From Planctomycetes bacterium MalM25 (GTDB lineage Bacteria; Planctomycetota; Planctomycetia; Pirellulales; Lacipirellulaceae): 64,000 bases of DNA. The position numbers and the translations under genes are program-made. Below, piece by piece: positions 38,179 through 46,765 of the stretch (positions are counted from its first letter, which is position 1; every line of letters starts with the position of its first letter). The stretch covers positions 3,149,968 to 3,213,967 of the forward strand of contig CP036424.1 in assembly GCA_007745835.1 (NCBI GenBank). Direction: 5' to 3'. Under the pieces are notes generated by a model. It ran no database searches and was not told the DNA's origin. It saw only the letters and a program-made list of their open reading frames with translations.

Positions 38179-41100
38179 ATGCGCCGCCGACTCACCTTCA
38201 CCCTGCTGCTGTTTGCGCTTCACTCGTCGCACTCCCTGGCTCAGACCATCGACTGGACGGGCGGGGGGCCGACCGACCAGTGGGACGATAAGCCCAACTG
38301 GACCGCCAACAACATCCCCGACGCGGCCGGCGAGACGGCGCAGTTCAACGTCGCCGGGGGCTTCCCGGTCGAGCTGCCCGGCGACTTCACGATCGACGAC
38401 CTGATCTCGCTGAGCGGCCTGCCCCAGCTGAGGCCGTCGGCGGGCGTGAACCCGACACTCACCGTGAGCGACGACCTGCTCGCCACCGGCGGCGGCTTCT
38501 ACCTGAGCACGACAAACGATGAGAAGTTCACCGTCGAGGTGAACGACGCGCTGCGCATCGACGGCGGCGGCTCCTTCACGGCCGATACCAGCGGAGGAGC
38601 TGGCGGGTTGGTGTCGATCCTCATCGACGGCCTCCGCTTGGGAGACATCGGGTCGGGCTCGGGCGATCTGAATCTCATCGGCCCCAACTCGACGCTCGAC
38701 CAAACCGGCCTCACGACCATCAACCTCGGCCAGGATGGGCCGGCTCAGTTCACGCTGAGCGATGGAGCGCGGGCGACGTTCGCCGCGCCGATCGGCATGG
38801 CGAACCTTGCCAGCGGGGCGACCAGCGCGAACGTGCTGGTCGAGTCCGGGTCGCGGCTCAACCTGAACTCGCTGCAGCTGACCACCCTCGGCTTCTTCGC
38901 AGGCGTGAGCGCCGACCTGACCGTGACCGGGTCGTCGTCGGTCGCGGACCTGTCCGGCTTGCTGACGATCGGCGGCTCTTCGTCGGCGACCGCAACGGTC
39001 AACGTGTCGAACAACGGCCGCCTCGACGTGGGCGGGGCGACGACCGTCAACACCAACGGCATCCTGACCATCGACAGCGGCGGCTCCTTCATCGCTCGGA
39101 GCGGGCTCGACGCCACGACCGCCGGCGTGGTCGATGTGCAGAACGGCACGCTGCTGGTGGAGAACGGCTCTTTCCGCCCCCTCGGCGCGAGCAGCGCGTA
39201 CGTCCTCGATGGCGACGCCGCCCCCGCCGACACCGCCAAGGTGACCGTCGGCGCGGGGGCGACCTTCTCGCCGGGTGGGACCACCAGGATCGGGAACGCG
39301 GCCGGGGGCACGCTCGAAGCGGCCGCCGGCGGCGAGATCGACCTGGGCTTTGTCGAGGTCGGCGGCCAAGCGGGCTCGGCAGGCGCGTTGATCGCCACCG
39401 GATCGGAGACCGTGTTCAACACGTTCGCGGTCGAAGTCGGTCGCCAGGGGTCCGGCTCGTTGCTCGTCGAGGAGGGCGGCAAGTTCGAGTACCTCCGGAT
39501 TGAGGTCGCCACCGCCGCCGGCGGCGACGGCGCGATCACGGTCACCGGGCCGGGATCGCGGCTGGTCCGCGACCCGAACGGCAACTCCGCGACACTCATC
39601 CTCGGCTATCGGGACGACGGTAGCCTGGAGGTCCTCGACCAGGGACGGGTCGAATCCAGCACGATGCAAGTCGGCCGAATCGGCTCGACGGGCGACGTGA
39701 ATGTCCTGGTCGATGGCGTGGGCAGCGTGCTAGCCGTCGGCTCACTATCCAGCAGCGAAGTCAACTCCGCGACGGTGACGGCCTCGAACGGCGGATTCAT
39801 CGACGTGGCGGGCGCCTCGGAAATCGGCGACGGGGTCGTCGTCTCCGTCACCGGCGGCGGGTCCTTCGAAACCGGCTCGTTCGTCGACGAGGGGGGGCGG
39901 TTCCAACTCCTCAACGGCGACCTGACGGTGACCAGCGCGTCTCGCACGTTGCTGGTGGAACCGGTTGGCCCGACGGTCGACGGCGTCCGGATCGAGCTTC
40001 ACCCGTCCTTCTCCACCGCCTCGCCGACTCAGCTCACCTCGTCGCACGCCATCGACATGGCGGGCGACATCATCGTGCTGCCGGGGGCTTTTTTCGACAT
40101 CGCTGGCGGCACGCTCTCGGGAGAAGACCTGTCCCTCGGCGCCGGCGCCAGCCTCCGGGTGCGGTCCTCGGCGAATGTGACAACGCATGGTTCCTTCAAC
40201 ATGGCGCTCGGTTCCGCCGCCGAGTTCGATGAGGACGCCACCCTCGGAGACGCGACAGCCGTCAACGGCGTCACGATCGCCGGTGAGATCGACACCGGCG
40301 CCAACACGCTGACGCTTGAAGACGCCAACGATGTCGTGTTCGACTCCGGCGCGCTCGTCGCGTTCCCCGCGAGCACGTCCCTCTCGGGCGAGGTGGCGGC
40401 CGCCAACGGCGCGACGATCGACTTCGGCGCCAACTTCACAGGCCACGGCCAGATCACTTCGCCCGACGATCCGATAAAACCCGTCATCAACAACGGCCAC
40501 CTAGCCGGCGACTCGATCGCGCGGCCGATCACGCTCACCGGCTACGTGAAGGGCGTCGGCACGTGCGACAACTGTGTGATCACCGGCACCGACGCCCCCG
40601 GCTTCTCGCCCGCCACCGTGATCCGCGGCAGCGTCGCCTACCGGGGCACGCTGGAGATCGAGATCGGCGGGACCGGCTCGGGCGACTTCGACCGGCTCGA
40701 GCACCTGCTCGGCGCCGGGGTCATCGACCTGGGCGGAGAGCTCTCGGTTGAATTGATCGATGGCTACACGCCGAGCGCCGGTGATGAGTTCCTGTTCATG
40801 ACTTCAAACGGGGGGGTCTTCAATACGTTCGACACCATCGACCTGCCCGAAGGGGCCGGCGGGCTGTCGTGGGACCTCCAATACGGCGAGACCATCGTCG
40901 CCCTCGTGGTCGAGGGCGTGGCGGGCGATTACAACTACGACGGCCTCGTCGATGCCGCCGACTACACGGTGTGGCGCGACACGCTCGGCCAGGCGGGCGC
41001 GGGCCTCGCCGCCGACGGCGACAACAACGGAGTCGTCGAGCAGGCCGATTACGCCATCTGGCAAGCGAACTACGGCGCCACCGCCGCCTCGCTAGCCACC

Positions 41101-41196
41101 ACCGTGCCCGAGCCGAGCGGGGCGATCCTGGCCCTGGTGGGGGGCCTAGGCCTGTGGCGGAGCCGCACGCATCGCCTTCTCAAAAATATCTCTTGA
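38179..41196 (+). CDS. Giant beta-rich autotransporter-like PEP-CTERM protein, 1005 aa
   Basis: After a signal peptide (MRRRLTFTLLLFALHSSHSLA) the product opens IDWTGGGPTDQWDDKPNW, the start of many planctomycete autotransporter-associated proteins. The body is made of irregular 15-25-residue beta units rich in Gly, Ser, Thr and Asn (VNVSNNGRLDVGGATTVN, LTIDSGGSF), consistent with a right-handed beta-helix. A YRGTLEIEIGGTGSGDFDRL segment is a PEP-CTERM associated C-terminal domain. Dockerin-like repeats (GDYNYDGLVDAADYTVWRD; DNNGVVEQADYAIWQANYG) and VPEPSGA plus a hydrophobic stretch end it. Surface-exposed structural or adhesive role is inferred. Confidence 0.88.
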   Translation: MRRRLTFTLLLFALHSSHSLAQTIDWTGGGPTDQWDDKPNWTANNIPDAAGETAQFNVAGGFPVELPGDFTIDDLISLSGLPQLRPSAGVNPTLTVSDDLLATGGGFYLSTTNDEKFTVEVNDALRIDGGGSFTADTSGGAGGLVSILIDGLRLGDIGSGSGDLNLIGPNSTLDQTGLTTINLGQDGPAQFTLSDGARATFAAPIGMANLASGATSANVLVESGSRLNLNSLQLTTLGFFAGVSADLTVTGSSSVADLSGLLTIGGSSSATATVNVSNNGRLDVGGATTVNTNGILTIDSGGSFIARSGLDATTAGVVDVQNGTLLVENGSFRPLGASSAYVLDGDAAPADTAKVTVGAGATFSPGGTTRIGNAAGGTLEAAAGGEIDLGFVEVGGQAGSAGALIATGSETVFNTFAVEVGRQGSGSLLVEEGGKFEYLRIEVATAAGGDGAITVTGPGSRLVRDPNGNSATLILGYRDDGSLEVLDQGRVESSTMQVGRIGSTGDVNVLVDGVGSVLAVGSLSSSEVNSATVTASNGGFIDVAGASEIGDGVVVSVTGGGSFETGSFVDEGGRFQLLNGDLTVTSASRTLLVEPVGPTVDGVRIELHPSFSTASPTQLTSSHAIDMAGDIIVLPGAFFDIAGGTLSGEDLSLGAGASLRVRSSANVTTHGSFNMALGSAAEFDEDATLGDATAVNGVTIAGEIDTGANTLTLEDANDVVFDSGALVAFPASTSLSGEVAAANGATIDFGANFTGHGQITSPDDPIKPVINNGHLAGDSIARPITLTGYVKGVGTCDNCVITGTDAPGFSPATVIRGSVAYRGTLEIEIGGTGSGDFDRLEHLLGAGVIDLGGELSVELIDGYTPSAGDEFLFMTSNGGVFNTFDTIDLPEGAGGLSWDLQYGETIVALVVEGVAGDYNYDGLVDAADYTVWRDTLGQAGAGLAADGDNNGVVEQADYAIWQANYGATAASLATTVPEPSGAILALVGGLGLWRSRTHRLLKNIS

Positions 41197-41197
41197 T

Positions 41198-41214
41198 CCG
41201 GAGGGGCCCTCCGG
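41198..41214. repeat. 17-bp perfect palindrome
   Basis: CCGGAGGGGCCCTCCGG overlaps the spacer of a possible TTGATC/TACAAC promoter for the HAF gene at 41264. It could be an operator or part of a weak terminator of the preceding gene. No T tract. Confidence 0.5.
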
Positions 41215-41263
41215 TACAACATCGGGGGAGCAAGCAGGGGCATCTGTTTTGCGGAGGCGTATC

Positions 41264-43384
41264 GTGTTCTCTCTTCTTTCCGCCGCGCGGGTTCGCGTGG
41301 CGATGGCTGCCTGCCTCGTCGTCTCGGCGGCAGGCTCTCTGACCCAATCGGCCCGAGCCTTCGAGCTCCCTTGGTGGATCGACTCGATCGAGGTCACCTC
41401 GCCCAGCACGCCGCTAGGCATCGGGGCGGTCACCCTCAACGGCACGTGGATCGACACCGGCGCGCCCGACGCGATCGGGCACTCGGTCCGCGACGGGGCG
41501 TTGCACCTGAGCGTCTCGGCGCCGGGGCTGAACGTCCCCACCGGCGACGCGCTCACCCCCTGGTCGCTGACCGAAGAGTTCGGTCCGCTCGATCCCTTCG
41601 CCGGCCCGGGAGGCGTCAACGAGATCTTCGGGTCGGTCTGGTCGGTCGATCCACGCGACCGGAGCGTGCGCGAGCGGGTCTCCGGGCCCGACTTCCTCGG
41701 CTGGATCATCCCCCCGCCCCGCGGTTCGTTCGAGGGGCTCGGCACGGGGCAGGAGTACGTCTCCGCGGCTTACGACGTGTCGGCCGACGGCCGCGTCGTC
41801 TCGGGCGCGAACCACCTGGCGCCGAACGTGAACGGCTTGATCACGAGCGAAGCCTTCGCCTGGACCCCCGAAACGGGGCGCACCACGATCGGCCTCCTGC
41901 CCGGCGGGATCCCCGGCGGCAGTCGCGCGCTGGGCGTCAGCGCCGACGGCAACTACCTGGCGGGCGTCTCCACGAGTGGCGCCGAGCCGAGCGTCCCCCA
42001 GGAGGCCTTCCGCTGGTCGCTGGGCGGCGGCATGGAAGGGCTCGGCGTGATCAACGACTTCTCCTCGACCAGCGAGGCCCGTGCCATCTCGCGCAACGGC
42101 GCCGTCGTCGTCGGTGTCGACGACTTCTTCCCGCCGCTCGGCGCGCCGGGCGTGTTCGACTTCCGCCGCGCGTTCCGTTACACGGACGAAGCGGGGATGC
42201 AGGACCTCGGCACGCTGCCCCAGTACGGCGAGCGTTCGACTTCCGAGGCGGTGGATGTCTCCGCGAACGGCCGGGTCGTCGTCGGCACGGCGTTCCGCGA
42301 CGCCCAACCGGACGATCCCTTCTTCCCGATCGACCTGGCCCAGCCCTTCCGCTGGGTACCCCTCGACGGCATGCAAGGCCTGGGGAACCTGCCGCGGTTC
42401 TTCCCCGCCATCTTCCCGACTCCGCAGCAGATGACCCTCGCCAACGCGGTCTCCGCCGACGGCGAGACGGTGGTCGGCGTCGATCGCGTGGTGACGCCGG
42501 CGTTCGTCGATAGCCTCGATCCCTACTTCCAAGAGAGCGCCGTCCTCTGGACACGCGAGGCGGGATGGGTCGATCTCGGCCAGCTCCGCCTCGTCCCCGG
42601 TCCCGAGCAAGTCGCCGCCGAGGCGGTGGATGTCTCCGGCGAGGGAGAGATCGTCGTCGGCCAGGCGCTGGTCGTCGCGACCGACGCGGCCAATGACGAC
42701 TACCTCGACAGCGAGCCCGACGCTTTCGGGCGCGTGAAGGTCCCCTTCATCTGGGATGAGGAGCGTGGCATGCGCCCGCTCGCCCGGGTGCTCGCGGGCG
42801 ACTTCGGCCTCGACCTGGAGGGCTGGCGGCTCGGCGAAGTGACCGCCATCAGCGACGACGGCACGACCGTCGTCGGCACGGGCCGCAACCCGAACGGGCT
42901 GCAAGAGGCTTGGCGCGCGGTCATGCACCGCAACTCGCGCCCCGGCGACGCCGACTTCGACGGCGACGTCGACCGCCACGACCACGCCACGCTGATGGAG
43001 CACCTCGGCCTGTCGAGCGAATCGCACGAGCTCTACTACGCCGACGGCGATTTCGACGCCGACGGCGCCGTCGGCGAGGGCGACCTCGCGCTGCTGCTCG
43101 CCAACTACGACGGCCGTCACCTCGGCGACTTCAACGCCGACGGCGTGGTCGACGCCGCCGACTACACCGTCTGGCGTGACCACCAGGGCCTGGAGACGGG
43201 CGTCGCCGATAGCAACGGCGACGGACGCGCCTCGGGCGATGACCTCGCCGCCTGGCGAGCGAACTACGGCCGAGAGCTCAACGCCACGGGCCTCGCGCTG
43301 GCCGTGCCCGAGCCGGCTGGCCTGCTGCTCGTGGTGCTTGGCTTGATGTCCCAAGCCGGACGCGGCTCTCGACGAAATCGCTAA
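41264..43384 (+). CDS. HAF-repeat, dockerin-containing PEP-CTERM protein (paralogue 2)
   Basis: GGAGG at 41253-41257 precedes GTG 41264, which starts MFSLLSAARVRVAMAACLVV, a signal peptide; the TTG at 41249 overlaps the ribosome-binding site. The 706-residue body repeats the HAF pattern (SADGRVVSG, GLGVINDFSSTSEARAISRN, VSADGETVVGVDR). The C-terminal part matches the first paralogue: FIWDEERGMRPLARV and DFGLDLEGWRLGEVTAISDD. Three dockerin-like halves are followed by VPEPAGL, a hydrophobic stretch and RGSRRNR. It has diverged more at its N-terminus than in the last third. Role unknown. Confidence 0.88.
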   Translation: MFSLLSAARVRVAMAACLVVSAAGSLTQSARAFELPWWIDSIEVTSPSTPLGIGAVTLNGTWIDTGAPDAIGHSVRDGALHLSVSAPGLNVPTGDALTPWSLTEEFGPLDPFAGPGGVNEIFGSVWSVDPRDRSVRERVSGPDFLGWIIPPPRGSFEGLGTGQEYVSAAYDVSADGRVVSGANHLAPNVNGLITSEAFAWTPETGRTTIGLLPGGIPGGSRALGVSADGNYLAGVSTSGAEPSVPQEAFRWSLGGGMEGLGVINDFSSTSEARAISRNGAVVVGVDDFFPPLGAPGVFDFRRAFRYTDEAGMQDLGTLPQYGERSTSEAVDVSANGRVVVGTAFRDAQPDDPFFPIDLAQPFRWVPLDGMQGLGNLPRFFPAIFPTPQQMTLANAVSADGETVVGVDRVVTPAFVDSLDPYFQESAVLWTREAGWVDLGQLRLVPGPEQVAAEAVDVSGEGEIVVGQALVVATDAANDDYLDSEPDAFGRVKVPFIWDEERGMRPLARVLAGDFGLDLEGWRLGEVTAISDDGTTVVGTGRNPNGLQEAWRAVMHRNSRPGDADFDGDVDRHDHATLMEHLGLSSESHELYYADGDFDADGAVGEGDLALLLANYDGRHLGDFNADGVVDAADYTVWRDHQGLETGVADSNGDGRASGDDLAAWRANYGRELNATGLALAVPEPAGLLLVVLGLMSQAGRGSRRNR

Positions 43385-43411
43385 TCCGCGGCTTTGGCTT
43401 CGCTCCCAATC

Positions 43412-43475
43412 CGGGAGGGCGAGGCTCCCGCCGAGCCGCGATCGCGTTCGGCTCAGCAGGAGCTTCGCCCTCCCG
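43412..43475. repeat. Palindromic element with 27-base arms
   Basis: The arms 43412-43438 and 43449-43475 (CGGGAGGGCGAGGCTCCC type) are complementary with four mismatches, several of them G:U in RNA. A ten-base loop separates them. It lies just after the second HAF gene and is followed by GTTTTCTC, so it may act as a terminator. Confidence 0.8.
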
Positions 43476-43496
43476 TTTTCTCTAGGGCGCCGAATG

Positions 43497-43525
43497 CTGT
43501 CCGCTTTTTCCGTGGCGACTATACT
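43497..43525 (+). promoter_or_regulatory. Possible promoter of the GH30 gene
   Basis: CTGTCC at 43497-43502 and TATACT at 43520-43525 are 17 bases apart, about 100 bases upstream of the GH30 start. The -35 is one base from the TTGTCC seen before the SHD1 gene. Weak evidence. Confidence 0.35.
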
Positions 43526-43623
43526 GAGTAGTCACCCGCCGATCCGACCTACTCGCCTGCTGCGGAGGCACTTCGGGCCCGCGAAGCAACCTCGGCCGGA
43601 CCTCAACTTTTCCCTCCGGCTCG

Positions 43624-45849
43624 ATGCTGAACACGCGAAACTGGCCGGTCCTCTTGGCCGCCGCGATGCTCCTCTCCGCCGCGGCGCCGGCGCCGGGGGT
43701 CAATGTCTGGATCACTTCGGGCGACCAATCGCGGCTCTTCGCCCAGCAACCGGATATCGTCTTTGGCCCCGGCGGCGGGAACACGATCACGATCGACCCA
43801 ACCGATCGCTATCAAACGATGGAGGGCTACGGCGCGGCGGTGACCAACTCGTCGGCCTCCCTGCTGCAGAACCAGCTTAGCGTCGGCCAGCGCGAGCGGT
43901 TGATGGATGATCTCTTCTCGCCCACGGAGGGGGCGGGCTTGAACTACCTGCGGCTGGCGATCGGGGCGTCCGACTTCACCGCCGACGGCTTCTACACCTA
44001 CAACGACCTGCCGGCCGGTCAGACCGACGGGCCGCAGAGCAACTTCTCCCTCGATCCGGACCGGGCGACCATCCTGCCCAGCCTGGACGACGCCCGCGCG
44101 GTCAACCCGGCGATCCGGCTCATGGGCTCTCCCTGGAGCGCCCCCGCCTGGATGAAGACGAGCGGGTCGCTGATCGGCGGCGGCCTGGCGCCGCAATGGC
44201 GGGGCTCCTACGCGACCTACCTGCGCAAGTTCGCCGAGGCCTACGCGGCCGAGGGGCACCCGATCGACTCGCTGACCCTCCAGAACGAGCCGCTCTTCAC
44301 GCCGGGGGACTACCCCGGCATGGCGATGTCCGCCGTGGAGCAGATCGACCTGGTGAAGAACTACGTCGGCCCCACGTTCGCCGCCTCGAGGCTCGACACC
44401 AAGCTCATCGCGTACGATCACAACTGGGACAACACGGCCTACCCGATCGAGGTGCTGAACGACGCGGGCGCACGCCAGCACCTGGCCGGGACCGCGTTCC
44501 ACGGCTACGCCGGCGACGTCTCCGCCCAGTCCACGGTGCGCGACGCGCACCCCGACAAGGCGATCTACTTCACCGAGATCACCGGCGGCGACTTCGCGCC
44601 CGATTTCGAGAACAACTTGGTGTGGTACGCGCGGAACCTGCTGATCGGCGGCGCGCGCAACTGGGGCTCAACGGTCATGCTCTGGAACCTCGCGCTCGAC
44701 GAGAACAGCGGCCCGCACCAGGGGGGCTGCAACGACTGCCGGGGCGTCGTCACGATCGACTCGGCGAGCGGCGCCATCACGCACAACGAAGAGTTCTACT
44801 CCCTCGCCCACGCCAGCCGGTTCGTCCAACCGGGCGCGACCCGCATCGGATCGAACTCGCTGGACAACCTGCTGGAGACGGTCGCTTTCGAGAACCCCGA
44901 CGGCTCGCGCGCGCTCCTCGTGCTCAACCCGACCGGCTCGACGCAACCGCTACGGGTCGTCGACGGCGGCGATCGCTTCGTCCACGACGTCCCCGCCCGC
45001 AGCCTCGCCACGTTCACCTGGACCGAGGACGACCGGGCCGACTTCGATAACGGCGGGTTCGAATCGGGCGGTTTCCACACCACCGGCGGATCGCTCGACG
45101 GCTGGCAGGCGTGGGGCGTGACGGGCGACAACGTCGCGGTGACCGACGCGGACGCCTTCCAGAGCGACAACGCGCTCCGCCTCACCGAGCCCGATGGCTT
45201 CGGCGGCTTCTCGGGCGTCTCGCAGGGGATCAGCGTCGAGGGGGGCGATCGCTTGGTCGCCGACGCCAGCGTGCTGCTGCCGCAAACCGGCTCCCTCGCG
45301 GGCACGGGCAACCAACTCTTCATGAAGGTCGAGTACTACAGCGTTTACGGCGGCGGTTTCCAATCGCCCGAGTACCTCGGCCAGTCGGAGATCGTCGCCG
45401 GGGGGGGCCAAACGCCAACGGGCGTCTGGCTGCCCCACCAGATCGACAGCGTCGCGCCGGCGGGCGCCGCCGAGGCGAGGCTCGTCTTCACCTACGCGAG
45501 GAACCAGAACGACGTGGGGGCGGTACTGATCGACAACGTCGGATTCCGCCTCGTCGAGCCGCTCGCGGGCGACTTCAACGCCGACGGGGTCGTCAATGCG
45601 GCCGACTACACCGTGTGGCGGGACGGTTTGGGCTCCACGCACACCGCCGGGGATTACGACCTCTGGCACGCAAACTACGGGGCGACTGCTCCGCCCCTCG
45701 CGGCGACGATCCCCGAGCCGACCGCCGTGTGGCTTCTGCTCGCGTTATCGATCGCTCCGCGTCTTAAGGGCTGCTCAAGCCAGCGGCCGGCTCACCAGAC
45801 GAGCTTCGTCGCGTCGAAGACGGGGCCCTCGACGCACGTCCGCTTGTAG
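43624..45849 (+). CDS. Secreted GH30-type glycoside hydrolase with dockerin repeat and PEP-CTERM
   Basis: The 741-residue protein has a signal peptide (MLNTRNWPVLLAAAMLLSAA) and a GH30-like catalytic barrel with MEGYGAAVTNSSASLL, NYLRLAIGASDF, MGSPWSAPAWMKT, LTLQNEPLF (acid/base Glu222) and YFTEITGG (nucleophile Glu318). GH30 covers glucosylceramidases, beta-1,6-glucanases and xylanases; the substrate is not clear. A beta-sandwich (GGSLDGWQAWGVTGDNV) resembles that of the GH16 protein. Dockerin-like halves and IPEPTAV plus hydrophobic stretch then appear, but the frame continues 23 residues past the usual end into the convergent pyrK gene. Confidence 0.92.
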   Translation: MLNTRNWPVLLAAAMLLSAAAPAPGVNVWITSGDQSRLFAQQPDIVFGPGGGNTITIDPTDRYQTMEGYGAAVTNSSASLLQNQLSVGQRERLMDDLFSPTEGAGLNYLRLAIGASDFTADGFYTYNDLPAGQTDGPQSNFSLDPDRATILPSLDDARAVNPAIRLMGSPWSAPAWMKTSGSLIGGGLAPQWRGSYATYLRKFAEAYAAEGHPIDSLTLQNEPLFTPGDYPGMAMSAVEQIDLVKNYVGPTFAASRLDTKLIAYDHNWDNTAYPIEVLNDAGARQHLAGTAFHGYAGDVSAQSTVRDAHPDKAIYFTEITGGDFAPDFENNLVWYARNLLIGGARNWGSTVMLWNLALDENSGPHQGGCNDCRGVVTIDSASGAITHNEEFYSLAHASRFVQPGATRIGSNSLDNLLETVAFENPDGSRALLVLNPTGSTQPLRVVDGGDRFVHDVPARSLATFTWTEDDRADFDNGGFESGGFHTTGGSLDGWQAWGVTGDNVAVTDADAFQSDNALRLTEPDGFGGFSGVSQGISVEGGDRLVADASVLLPQTGSLAGTGNQLFMKVEYYSVYGGGFQSPEYLGQSEIVAGGGQTPTGVWLPHQIDSVAPAGAAEARLVFTYARNQNDVGAVLIDNVGFRLVEPLAGDFNADGVVNAADYTVWRDGLGSTHTAGDYDLWHANYGATAPPLAATIPEPTAVWLLLALSIAPRLKGCSSQRPAHQTSFVASKTGPSTHVRL

Positions 45850-46730
45850 TCCCACTCGCCGTCGGGCTGGACGACTTTCGCCACGCAGCTGAAGCAGATG
45901 CCCAGGCCGCAAGCCATCGGCGTCTCGAGCGAGGCGTCGCACGCCACGCCGGCGGCGGCGGCCATCTCCGCGACCGCTTGCATCATCGGCTCGGGCCCGC
46001 ACGTGGCGACCTTACGCGACGCGCCCGCCGTCTCGTCGAGGGTTTGGCGGAGCAGGTCGGTCACCAGGCCGTGGTGGCCGATCGAGCCGTCGTCGCTCGC
46101 GACCCGCAGGTCGATGCCCGCCGAACGGAAGTCGTCCGCGCCGGCCAGGCGGCCCGCGTTGCGGACGCCGTAGCAGAGCGTGACGCGTTTGGCCTGAAGC
46201 GGCGTCCGCGCGGAGACCCCTCCTACCGCCTCATCCTCTTGGCCATAAACGGCGCCGCCGAGCGCCTCGCGACCGCACGCCAGGAAGGGCGTCTGACCGA
46301 CGCCGCCGGCGACGAGGATCAGGTGGTCGAGCCCGTCGTCATCAGGCCCGTCGCCATCAGGCCCGGCGCCGCCCCCCTCGAAGCCGTTGCCCAGCGGCCC
46401 CCACACTTCGACCCGGTCGCCCGGCTGGCGCGTGGCGAGGGCGGTGGTCAGCTTGCCGTGGACGAGGTAAACGACATCGACCGCCGTGCGGTCCTCGGAG
46501 AGGTCGTACATGGCGAACGCCCGGCCGAGCAGCGGGTCGTCGATCCCCGCGAGGCGGACCATGACGAACTGCCCGGGCGTGATCCGCCGGGCGAGGTCGG
46601 GCGCCTCGAAGCGGAGGCGGTAGGTCGCGTCGGCGATCCGCACGTTCTCGACGATCGGCGCGGCGACGAAGCTCGACCCGTCGGCGTAGTGCTTCGCGTG
46701 CAGCGGCGTTTGATCGAGTTGGCAATCCAT
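45792..46730 (-). CDS. pyrK: Dihydroorotate dehydrogenase electron transfer subunit
   Basis: The 312-residue flavoprotein carries FAD and a [2Fe-2S] cluster. FAD-domain motifs are FVMVRLAGIDDPLLGRAFAM and VWGPLGNGF. The NAD region has LILVAGGVGQTPFL. The cluster ligands are in MACGLGICFSCVAK and KRTCVEGPVFDA (four Cys). It passes electrons to PyrD in pyrimidine synthesis. It overlaps the GH30 gene tail-to-tail by 58 bp. Its start has GAGAGAAGC right before the ATG. A variable Gly/Asp-rich insertion (GGGAGPDGDGPDDDGLD) sits in the middle. Confidence 0.95.
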   Translation of the reverse strand: MDCQLDQTPLHAKHYADGSSFVAAPIVENVRIADATYRLRFEAPDLARRITPGQFVMVRLAGIDDPLLGRAFAMYDLSEDRTAVDVVYLVHGKLTTALATRQPGDRVEVWGPLGNGFEGGGAGPDGDGPDDDGLDHLILVAGGVGQTPFLACGREALGGAVYGQEDEAVGGVSARTPLQAKRVTLCYGVRNAGRLAGADDFRSAGIDLRVASDDGSIGHHGLVTDLLRQTLDETAGASRKVATCGPEPMMQAVAEMAAAAGVACDASLETPMACGLGICFSCVAKVVQPDGEWDYKRTCVEGPVFDATKLVW

Positions 46731-46765
46731 GCTTCTCTCCCTCTCCCCTGGGGCGATCCCATGTC

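Noticed and set aside
37342-39669. A 775-residue minus-strand open frame across the HAF and beta-helix genes
   Set aside because: It spans two real plus-strand genes and its composition is that of an antisense shadow.
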